This document shows positions 36,001 to 48,000 of a stretch of 64,000 bases of DNA, in pieces. The notes beneath the pieces were generated by a model, which worked only from the letters and a program-made list of their open reading frames with translations, was not told where the DNA came from and did no database searches. This DNA comes from Siderastrea siderea (taxonomy: Eukaryota; Cnidaria; Anthozoa; Scleractinia; Rhizangiidae), in assembly GCA_964030785.1 (NCBI GenBank), contig OZ034978.1:16199453-16263452 (forward strand), given 5' to 3'. Made by a program: the position numbers and the translations under genes. Numbering within the stretch: position 1 is the stretch's first letter; each line of letters opens with the position of its first letter.

Positions 36001-39000
36001 TGTTCACTTTGGATGTTCAGCAGGGGCTGTCCTACCTGAACAGTGGGGGTGCATTAATGGATGTCGGGACTCTGAGACAGTAAGTATGGATTGGTTTTAA
36101 TACCGTTAATTGTTTCCACAGATGTAGCTGTTGTAGGCAGTATCTGCTAGTGATTGCCCCTTAGCTATTTTAAACATACACTCTTCAAATGCTGGATTAC
36201 ACGTGACCTTTGGATATAGGACTTAACGGCTGCAGTCTGAGGGCACACAACCACACACACAGTGTATGAAAAGGTTTCTACGATCCTGTGCTATATAAAC
36301 CGTTTTCTTTTAATATGTACATGTACCTTTTACATTTCAGAGTCTCAGAGTATAAAATAATTTTTTTGGAAATGCAACTAAAGCAGAATCAACTTCGGGA
36401 AATAGTGCAGTAGCAATGTGTAGTAGTTCAGTAGTTCAATGAGTTTTCCTCGAGTACCTCACAAGGGTGAACGATGGCAAGAGGTGCTTTTGAAAACCAC
36501 TTTTACGTTGTCTTAAATACGTTGTCTTAAGTATTACGCAACTTTTGAAAACTTCAAAAGTCAAGCGACAAACGTATTTTGTCCTGCCATCAATCATAAC
36601 AACCAAAGCAACTAATAAAAAGAATCAAAACCAAAAAAAAAAAGGTTGAAGTGAATCAATGAGCTGTATCAAACAACGTGACATTTTGAGACTGTTGAGC
36701 CCTCTTGTTACTTGAGATGTCTACTAAGATGTTATTAATTGACATTACCATGAAAGAGAACCATTGGCTGATTGAGTGTTGAACGTGTTACTGTAAATTT
36801 TTCGAAGGGAGAGACTTGACAAGTAAGTGAAGAATCCGAGATGTAGTTTGTAAATTTGTATTCATTTCCAGGCCCACCCAGCTTCCTTCCTTATCAGAGC
36901 ATGAACAAATTGTACCCAGCCCAGTACCCTCTGTCCCAGAGTTTCATCAGTCACCAGTGACGAGGCCTGTTAGTAGACGGACAGCTCCAAGTGTTCCACC
37001 TCAAACTGATCCCGAGGAATTGTGGGTTGAGAGGATTGTACGCCGACCCCCCATAGAAGTAACTACCAACCATGATCGATTTGATGTGTACATAGATGAA
37101 GTCAGGTTTATACCTGACAATGCTACCGTGATTAAGGTGAATAATCTTGAAGTTGCTCGCTGTTATCTGAGAAATAGAAAATAGTTCCATGTTTTGTTTG
37201 TGAATTAGAGAAACGGAATAAAAAACTGGAGGAGAACGTGAAACGTTTGGAAACAGATGCGTATTTCCGATGTGAATGTTTATACCTTATAGTGCAGCTG
37301 TAAATAAGGCGGTTTTTGATGTATTGATTGAGAAACCTCGGGTTACTGTAACAGCTTAACAGAACGTGAAACCGTGGTAAAAACAGGCGAATGTTTCCAT
37401 TGTTCTTACAAGTTCTCGTAGTCTTCTACCCAAGATGCTATTTTGTTTTGTTCCGTTTAGAAAATTAGTGTAACATTTGCCACGTTTCTAAGATTTACAA
37501 AAAATGTGCGCGTCTTTCTAGCAATCAGAGTAGACATGTAGGTTATTTGTTTTCCCAAATACATCTTCCTTTTTAATAGAATCTAGTGCCTATCCTTATG
37601 CAACCTTGAACAGAAAGCTGCTTCTCTTTGTTATACTGTTGTGCAGTGATTACTAACTGGTTATTAAACTGGTTTGATTGACTTTAAATGCCGTTTGATG
37701 TAACTTTTAATTGCTGAAAATTATACACCAGGTTACAGGCCGCATCTTGGGGCCTTTTTGGAAGAAACCTGAAACACTGGACATTTCTGATATTGAGGCC
37801 TTTCCACTACTGGATTTTTCAGCACGATGTCCCAAATTCAAGTTCAGATACACTGTTAATGTCCCTGCTGGAGGAGTAACTGGGGAAGCCATGTTGCTGC
37901 TTAGGGTCTATACTCTTGATGTTAATACTGGAGAACTGATTGTTGTTGGAAATGGCATTATCAGGCTTTTCAATAAAAATAATAATGATCAGGTACGACT
38001 GGTGTATCTTCATATTAGTTTTTATTGGAATCGTTACCGTCTGGGACTATTTGTAGATGCTTTAATACCTTCTTTACTATTGACGGAGTGGCAGGCCACA
38101 TGGAAGCCATGTATGGACCTGAAAGGCAGCAATATCTACAGCTTTCATGGCGCCAAGTGGCCGAAATAAGTATCGCATCGGGCGTGAAGATCTAACTTTT
38201 TCATGAGATTTGATATCGCAATTAGCAGCGCCGTCGATAAACAGTAAGAGAGAGTTTCGAATAGTCCACACACACTTAAATAACTGCAATGACGTACTTA
38301 TTGACTGATCGGGAAAATCATTGACCCAAGGTCATGCTTTAAGTCAATACCAAGTCAATATATTTTGTAGTAGACGAAATATGCGGGTCCTAATGGCCTC
38401 AGATCAATCTGGCCTGCGCTACAGTATCGAGTTCTAAGAACTTCAAACTCTAGGAAATAAATTTGTGTGATATTTTCTAGTGGCATTTAAATGGAGGAGA
38501 GCATCAGCTACGGGTGAAGCATATTCTTCCATCCACTGTGGCCAGACTAACGGAGGAAGCGTTTGATGGGATAGCTAACGTCCCAGTCTGCTCCATTCTT
38601 ATTAGGCTGTTGCCTTATTCCGAGGTGAGCTCTAAATTTCCACTTACAGATTTGTCAGTCAGGACACATACATGTAATAATAATTGAATTTCAAGTGATC
38701 ACCATCCAACTTCTCCTAAGCACAGGCGGCCCAAGCTGAAAATGAGAATACGATCGTGTTATATGACCTTCGCAGCTGCAGGCTGCTTGTTGGCGCGTGA
38801 CCGGTGGTTTGAATTGACCAATGAGAGTGCAGAGTGTAATCTGAACTCGTGCAGCCTGCAACGGCCGTGTCCACGCCAAAAGCCCAGCGCACGGGAAGAT
38901 TGCCGATAGATTCTGGCCCAGAATCGGATACTGTCCTCAGCTGACAACAAAAACAAACTATTAATTTGCACCGAACAGCAAGAAAAGTTTGCAGTAACTA

Positions 39001-42000
39001 TAATAATTACAATATTAGATCTGAACTTATGAATAGATGAAATTCATATATTTGAACTGCAGAATGAAGAAATAAATGTAAAGAAGATCCTCGCAGTTAT
39101 TAACGCAACTTATGCAGTTGCGAAAAGAAAGCCTGAAAAAATCAGGCTTGCCGGGATTCGAACCCTGACCTCTGCGATACCGGTGCAGCGCTCTAACCAA
39201 TTGAGCTATCAAGGCAACTGGGAGCTGGTCATTAAATTGGTTCGTAATATACCCGGGAAAGATGAAGATGAAATTATGAATATATGAAATTCATATATTT
39301 GAACTGCAGAATGAAGAAATAAATGTAAAGAAGATCCTCGCAGTTATTAACGCAACTTATGCAGTTGCGAAAAGAAAGCCTGAAAAAATCAGGCTTGCCA
39401 GGATTCGAACCCTGACCTCTGCGATACCGGTGCAGCGCTCTAACCAATAGAGCTATCAAGGCAACTGGGAGCTGGTCATTAAATTGGTTCGCAATATACC
39501 CGGGAAAGATGAAGATGAAATTATGAATATATGAAATTCATATATTTGAACTGCAGAATGAAGAAATAAATGTAAAGAAGATCCTCGCAGTTATTAACGC
39601 AACTTATGCAGTTGCGAAAAGAAAGCCTGAAAAAATCAGGCTTGCCGGGATTCGAACCCTGACCTCTGCGATACCGGTGCAGCGCTCTAACCAATTGAGC
39701 TATCAAGGCAACTGGGAGCTGGTCATTAAATTGGTTCGTAATATACCCGGGAAAGATGAAGATGAAATTATGAATAGATGAAATTCATATATTTGAACTG
39801 CAGAATGAAGAAATAAATGTAAAGAAGATCCTCGCAGTTATTAACGCAACTTATGCAGTTGCGAAAAGAAAGCCTGAAAAAATCAGGCTTGCCGGGATTC
39901 GAACCCTGACCTCTGCGATACCGGTGCAGCGCTCTAACCAATTGAGCTATCAAGGCAACTGGGAGCTGGTCATTAAATTGGTTCGTAATATACCCGGGAA
40001 AGATGAAGATGAAATTATGAATATATGAAATTCATATATTTGAACTGCAGAATGAAGAAATAAATGTAAAGAAGATCCTCGCAGTTATTAACGCAACTTA
40101 TGCAGTTGCGAAAAGAAAGCCTGAAAAAATCAGGCTTGCCGGGATTCGAACCCTGACCTCTGCGATACCGGTGCAGCGCTCTAACCAATTGAGCTATCAA
40201 GGCAACTGGGAGCTGGTCATTAAATTGGTTCGTAATATACCCGGGAAAGATGAAGATGAAATTATGAATATATGAAATTCATATATTTGAACTGCAGAAT
40301 GAAGAAATAAATGTAAAGAAGATCCTCGCAGTTATTAACGCAACTTATGCAGTTGCGAAAAGAAAGCCTGAAAAAATCAGGCTTGCCGGGATTCGAACCC
40401 TGACCTCTGCGATACCGGTGCAGCGCTCTAACCAATTGAGCTATCAAGGCAACTGGGAGCTGGTCATTAAATTGGTTCGTAATATACCCGGGAAAGATGA
40501 AGATGAAATAATTTCATATATTCATAATTTCATCTTCATGTTTCCCGGGTATATTACGAACCAATTTAATGACCAGCTCCCAGTTGCCTTGATAGCTCAA
40601 TTGGTTAGAGCGCTGCACCGGTATCGCAGAGGTCAGGGTTCGAATCCCGGCAAGCCTGATTTTTTCAGGCTTTCTTTTCGCAACTGCATAAGTTGCGTTA
40701 ATAACTGCGAGGATCTTCTTTACATTTATTTCTTCATTCTGCAGTTCAAATATATGAATTTCATATATTCATAATTTCATCTTCATCTTTCCCGGGTATA
40801 TTACGAACCAATTTAATGACCAGCTCCCAGTTGCCTTGATAGCTCAATTGGTTAGAGCGCTGCACCGGTATCGCAGAGGTCAGGGTTCGAATCCCGGCAA
40901 GCCTGATTTTTTCAGGCTTTCTTTTCGCAACTGCATAAGTTGCGTTAATAACTGCGAGGATCTTCTTTACATTTATTTCTTCATTCTGCAGTTCAAATAT
41001 ATGAATTTCATATATTCATAATTTCATCTTCATCTTTCCCGGGTATATTACGAACCAATTTAATGACCAGCTCCCAGTTGCCTTGATAGCTCAATTGGTT
41101 AGAGCGCTGCACCGGTATCGCAGAGGTCAGGGTTCGAATCCCGGCAAGCCTGATTTTTTCAGGCTTTCTTTTCGCAACTGCATAAGTTGCGTTAATAACT
41201 GCGAGGATCTTCTTTACATTTATTTCTTCATTCTGCAGTTCAAATATATGAATTTCATCTATTCATAATTTCATCTTCATCTTTCCCGGGTATATTACGA
41301 ACCAATTTAATGACCAGCTCCCAGTTGCCTTGATAGCTCAATTGGTTAGAGCGCTGCACCGGTATCGCAGAGGTCAGGGTTCGAATCCCGGCAAGCCTGA
41401 TTTTTTCAGGCTTTCTTTTCGCAACTGGATAAGTTGCGTTAATAACTGCGAGGATCTTCTTTACATTTATTTCTTCATTCTGCAGTTCAAATATATGAAT
41501 TTCATATATTCATAATTTCATCTTCATCTTTCCCGGGTATATTACGAACCAATTTAATGACCAGCTCCCAGTTGCCTTTATAGCTCAATTGGTTAGAGCG
41601 CTGCACCGGTATCGCAGAGGTCAGGGTTCGAATCCCGGCAAGCCTGATTTTTTCAGGCTTTCTTTTCGCAACTGGATAAGTTGCGTTAATAACTTCTTTA
41701 CATTTAATATTAGATCTATTAGCAAGGCAGCTGAAATGACCACTAGAGCTAAATTGGTCGGATGGCCATTAAATATTACAATCTGAGAGATGTCAACATG
41801 ATCATTTATAAAATAAAATTCTCCCACATAAATATATGGTACAGAATATACTGAAAGTCCGTGGAAAAGAATTTTCGTCTTGACCAAACGAACGTTAGTG
41901 CGATATTTCGTTCACGACTACGAACTTTCGCGTCATTTTTTCTCCAAGCACCATGTACGCGAAATTTCGCTGAAACGTAAACAGGCAGATCTCTGAAAAA

Positions 42001-45000
42001 TCGGCGAAATTCGCTGCTGAAAGTTCGAAATTCCCGAAATGTCGAAATGTCACGGAAGATTGGCGACTTTTAGCCTGTTCCAGGCGTTCAGATAGTGGAG
42101 CGCGAGCGAAAAAGAAAGCGAGCGAAAGAGCGGGAAAAAATGAGGGGAGACTGGGGAAGAGGACGATGAACGCCTGGAACAGGCTAGGCGACTTTCGTTT
42201 GCATTTACTTTTTCACAGTATTTTACTTGTATTGCCTTTGTTTATGGTAGTGCGTTTATACGTTTGTAGCGCAAATGCCATATTTGCATGTTCAAATGCA
42301 CTTCTTGAGTCCATAGAGAGAGAATTTTTCCAAAAAGCCGAAAGATCGGCATTATACGTCATGTTAGGTAACCCTAACATGAGTTATAATGCCGATCTTT
42401 CGGCGTTGTGGAAAATTCGGAAAAAATTGGAAAAAATGACCTCACAGGAGGTTTGTACCCTAGTTTGTAAGGAGACTGTGTAGAAGACTATATGTTTCTT
42501 TACATCTGACATGAATCGTATGCCCAAAGCTCAAAAGCCCATGCTTTTTGAAACAAAGCTTAATTGTGGAGGAAACTAGTCGAGACACGTAATGCAAACT
42601 CCGTTCGTGTTTCTTCATTTCGTGAATGAAAACATAGACAAGATATTGTCCCATCCCCTCAATCACGTTTTCCCCCTCGATTCTTTTCGGCACCAAAACA
42701 ACATTGATAAAGGGAAGAAGGGGAACGACTGAATAATTTTAACGGTTAAAGTTTTCGCGCAGTTAGAAGTGTCTCGAATATTGAGACATTGCAGTTCTCT
42801 TTGTGTCATGATAGGCAACAGCCTTGGTGAATGTTTCGCACTCGAGTGTGTCTTCAGGTCTTTTGGCCTGAGATGATAACATTTCTGTAGGCGAAACAGC
42901 CTTGGTGAATGTTTCACACTCGAGTGTCTCTTCAGGTCTTTTGGCCTGAGATGATAACATTGCTGTAGGCGAAACAGACCTCTAAACACTGGTCGTTCTC
43001 TTCTCCTGTGCCCCTTGAGCGGTTTCCTTGAGACGGGCCTTTTCTTTACTTGCTCGTTAAGTGGCCAGACAACTGCAACGAGCCAACTTGATTTTGATCA
43101 GTGATATGCAAATTGTTCAACGTAGAGCTGTCTTTGGGGATCATCATTATTATTGTTATGTTATTTCGTTTTACTTTTCTTCCCACAGGAGTACATAGAG
43201 TCGCCTGGCTATTCTAGTGGATACTATTACAGTGATCAGTGTAAACCAAATGAGTCAGAGTGGCGCATATTCAGAAGGTTTCAGAATCATCGAGTTTACC
43301 CACCAACAGTTAGAGAGGCTGTACGGGATGTTAAAGAAGGAGAAGCAGATCATGAAGACGGTAAAAAATCTTGTTAGCTGTTTGCACCAAAAATGACGTC
43401 CCATGTTTACATGTAGAAAACAAAACAGGGTGAACGAACTATGAAAAAACGAACGAACGAGTAGTGAACAAATAGAAAAGATGTTCTGGTTTGTAAGGGA
43501 CTTAACCCTTGACATTTTTTGGAATCCTTGTGCAACACTTTTCCGCTGGGCTGTGAAGCCGTTGCCAATTTGCAAGTAAATGTCATACACGACTAACACT
43601 ATTCATTTTTTAATATATGTCATTTGAGGTGCATGAGAGCAAATTTTTTAGTAAAGGTGGCAATGCCTAGTCTTGTAACATGCCCCTTAAATGGTTAAGT
43701 ACAAAGTACTGTGTTTTGGTTTGGGTTGAACCTACCCTGTACAACTGTCACGTTTACTGTACCTTCGAGACAAACTGATAGTTTGTGTCCCGCATCAGAG
43801 GGAGATCGTGTTACTAGCTGTAAGTTCAGGCATTCTGTCTCTTTTTTAAGGCTTTGACTTCACAAATGACCAAGCTGTTAGTCAGTGGTACAGGCGGAGA
43901 ACAAGCAAACATTTGCTGATGAGACAGCCAGCCAAACCGACGGATCTAGTAAAAGTTGTGCAGTATGAACAAAAACAAGCAAGTGCAATTTTACTGTTTA
44001 TGATTATTTTCAGTTTGAGTTTGATGTCAACTTTGTCCTCGACTTGCTCAGGTCCCGGGGTTTCAGATACTTGAACTGAAAAACCGACAAATTCTTCTTT
44101 TTCTTTGTAGGGTCTAGCGCTGATGGTTGAGCAGGCATTTGGCCTCGTTGGAAACATTCAGTTTGTAAACGTGCTTGTTTATGTTTCTCGTGGACACGAT
44201 GTACAAAATCAACAAGAAACCGAAGAAGGATATGGTGGTGAAGAGAAAGAACTAGTAAAAAAGCGTGACTTCAACAGCTACCAGAAATCTCCCAAGTGGA
44301 CTGACTCACCCACGGTTTGTAAACGTCAATCACAGGCTACACTCTCGCTATTTATCTTAAGCTTTCAATTGATAATAACTGCGTTATAGCCTGTACCCTT
44401 TTAGATAACGCTGTGACGTCAAGGGACTGTCAAAACAGTAAGGAGTCACGAGCGAAGCGAGTGATTTCGCAACTGGTATGCCTAACGTCAGGATTAAAGT
44501 CTTAAAAAACCTTTTGAAAGCAGTGGAAATCGCGGAAGCACTACAAACCATGCAGAATGCGAAGTAAACCCTCTGATAAAACGTTTATTGACCTCTCTGC
44601 CCTGTTCATAACTGGGATACAGCCGTAGTTTCTTCCGGTGATACATTTTTGCTGAGGGCAAATTCCAACCCTTCATGTCCTCTTTATTTAAACTATCACG
44701 TTTACCGGGTTACTGAAGTCCTCAACTCAAAGAAATGTTCCGATTTCTACTCCAAACGTTGGACATGTCACAAGAGTAAACCTTTTACCAGCAAGCGTAA
44801 TTTTGATTAGAAATGGTGAAATTGACTGTAGGAATATCTAAACACATGATATCGGCTCAAGTCAACAAAGTCCAATTTTAGGACACGCTAGTTGGTGGGT
44901 GGTGTTATAAATAAATAACCTTGTTATAGTTTCAAACTTGTAGCACTTGATCGGGGAGACTGAAATCCAGATCGAATTGGAATTTGGAAATGTTGGTTTT

Positions 45001-48000
45001 TGAGGAGAGGGGAAAACCGGAGTACCCGGAAAAAAAAACCTCTCTGAGCAAGGACGAGAACCAACGACAAATCTCCCCCCCCCCCACATATGACGCCGAG
45101 TCCGGGAATCAAACCCGGGCCACATTGGTGGGAAGCGAGTGAGTGCTCTCACTACTTCGCCATCCCTGATCCATGAAGTAATATTGTCCGTAGTCCTGTA
45201 CACAATGGTTTCTGACGTGTGAGTGAATTCAGACTGTCAGTCACAAGGCACAACACGTCCCAACTATTCATGAGGTTGTACAGTAATTCAGTAATTATGT
45301 ATTCTCTTCAATGTAGGTGTTTCACCCCCACATATCAGACATGACGACTATGGTAATCAGGCTGTGCTCTCTTGATGCCACGTACACACCCCGTGCCGAC
45401 AGAGCTGCACCAGGCTCTGTTACAGTCAGCAAGGGCAAAGTGTTGACCGTAGTACCATTTGGATGGACTGTTCTTCAGCTCTTTTCAAAGTAAGGCAAAC
45501 TATAGTGAAACATTAGCTTTCCTTTAGCTTTATCAGTAATTCGTCCTTTAATTGAACCTGATCGGTCGGCCGTTTTGGAAACAACAAAAAAACATCTCAG
45601 ACTTTTCAGATTTCAGGCAGTTCCATGCGGGGGGCACTAGCAACTAAATCAAATCAGATGTTAGCTTACAATGGTTTTCTTTCTATAGCGATGTTTCGCA
45701 TTCCTTCTTTTGTTGATATTGATGTGCCAACCAAAGGCCTGTTGGCTGAACCAACGAATTCTTTTGCCTTACTGTTGGCAATTCTGAATAACAAGAGTTG
45801 ATGACTGTAAACAGCGAACATCGCTTGAGAAATACAGAATGACGAGCAAAAGTTCGCAGATCGAGGACAGAAACTGTAGTGTAAGAAGAAGTGTTATCAC
45901 TACAATTTAAACGTCTACGAGTGTTTACATTAAGTTAATAAAAACACAGATAAAAACTATTTAAGCGTTTTATTCCCTATAAAAAGTAACAACCCATAGA
46001 AAGTCAAAATGTTTCCATAAAAAAATGTAAGATGCGACTTTTGACCAATCAGAGGGCTCATTAACCTGTAGAGAATAGAAAAATATACAGATATATGCTT
46101 TTTGTTATTTACATTGTACAGGGAGTACGTGAATGCAGGAGTGCACTACTTACCCGTCTTTGAAGGATCCCCAAGTCCAGTAAGTTAGTCGAAGTTCATT
46201 TATACTCTTTATTGAACGTCAATAGCGCTGTGTTAAGCAAGTCGTACATCAAGCTAAAGCGATTTGCTGTCGGAATTTTCTGAATAACTGTTACTTGTTG
46301 AATGTGCTCGACTGAATTACATCTTTGTTTTTTACCTCTTAGACCTTCTTGGAATTCTTATCCAGTCACCCAGTGGATGTCAGCTTGAGAGAAGCAGTCA
46401 GTCAACAAATACACAGTTTGCTGGTAATTACAAGGGGAAAAAAGGCTCCAACGACAGACTTATATACATTGCCAACCTCAAGCCTGTCATAACGTTGTGT
46501 ATAAGATCAACGTAGATTGAGGCATGAAACGTTATCCCAAATCGAAAACTTGGGATTACGTGCATGTAAAAGCAAAGCAGTACTCCTGAAACTCGTGTGT
46601 AAAAGTACTTAAGCCCGAAAAAAAAATGATGTTCGGAAGCGTTTGCTTGATTGGTGTTTCGTCCACAGACGTTAGAATAAAATAATTCATAATAGTTTGC
46701 TAGAAATTACAGTCTTGCAACAGGAACTGCAGTTTATTGCTAAAAAATACGAAGGATCACAAACGAAAATAAAAACGGATTTTAAAATGACCTGACTATA
46801 AGAATAGAGGTTAGACTTTTGGAATGAAACAGTTAGAACAAATCCTGAGGCCCGTACCTTTTGTGTCGTGTTCCACCGTTCTAGATGAGTTCACAGAAAG
46901 TATCACTTAAAACTTTCTTTTTTACGGTATGAAATGATTTTACACAGTTCACAAGTCACTCATGAGATGGATGGTGTTGTGTTTGTAGGGCGCTTCCTGT
47001 GTAGCAGTACGTCTTTGGGATGCACATTACTCCTTAGAGGACTGCATTCCATTACCTGTGAGTAGAAACCTGTCTAGTGCCTGCATTGGGTATCACCCGT
47101 ATCTGCCCGTCCCCACATTTGTGCAATCCAATACGAAAAACGAAACAACCTGGCCCCAGCTGTCAAAGACTGGATAGTTGATTTACCCAGCGGATAAAAT
47201 GTATTGGTTGGAGCACATTTTATCCGCTGGATAGCTGTTTACCGAGTGGATAAAGTTATCCGTCCTTTGAACAACTGGGGCCTAGTTTTTGCCCCCCCCC
47301 CCAAAAAAAAAAGCGACGACGGCAACAACAAAAATTAACAAAAATAAGATAAGCAGTAGTGAATAAGATAAGGAGATAAGCAGACTGTGTTCTCTGAACA
47401 ACTAACACAAAATTGATATAGTAAGTGCATTTCACGTTTATTTTAAAGTTGGCAAAACTTAAAGGGGTTATGTCACGTGGATTCTGCTATTTTAGGGCAA
47501 TTCTGTGCTAAAATCATAACCTAGTGCCTTTACTCATACACAAAATGCTCCCATAAAACTACGAGGAAGATATCAAATGAATTTTATCAGGGAGAGCTAA
47601 CTATCATAAGTTTTTGGGTGATTTTTGAGAAAATAGCATCAAAACTGGCCAATTTTTTCAAGTTTCAATCCATTTCCATCCATGCCATCGGTAGCAAAAG
47701 ACGACAGGAAACAGTTGCAGTGCCGAAAAATAGACTTAAATAACAAAGCTAGACCATTATTCTTGGGATTCTATTGATGCCAAGACACTTTTTAGCTTTT
47801 TAAACAGATACTAAAATAGCGTGACATAGTCCCTTTAAATCGAAACAGCTGTGTTCATAAAAAGGTGAAGTCGCACACGTGTCACAAGCACCTCGTACGG
47901 TCAGCGGTTAGTTCCAGTTTCTGTACCATGAAGCAACTAATGCTCCATTCACACAAACAAAACACGTTTAATTAACCCAGGTTTAACAAAATGAAATTCA

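Noticed and set aside
36951..37190. Minus-strand frame opposite exon 6 of the TBC-like gene
   Set aside because: It is a shadow of a coding exon with good phase evidence on the plus strand.
39027..41515. Repeated 61-residue reading frames over the array
   Set aside because: They run through the tRNA-like sequence on the strand of each unit and are by-products of the repeat.
39145..41644. Functional tRNA-Thr gene cluster
   Set aside because: Acceptor stem mismatches, C at position 33, an unpaired base at the top of the anticodon stem and a bulged T stem; all copies share the defects.
39023..41705. CRISPR-like array of regular repeats
   Set aside because: The repeats are 247 bp with no variable spacers, carry tRNA-like parts and lie in a eukaryotic intron.
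42663..42989. Minus-strand frame with an internal CYHLRPKDLK repeat
   Set aside because: It reflects the 78-bp tandem duplication.
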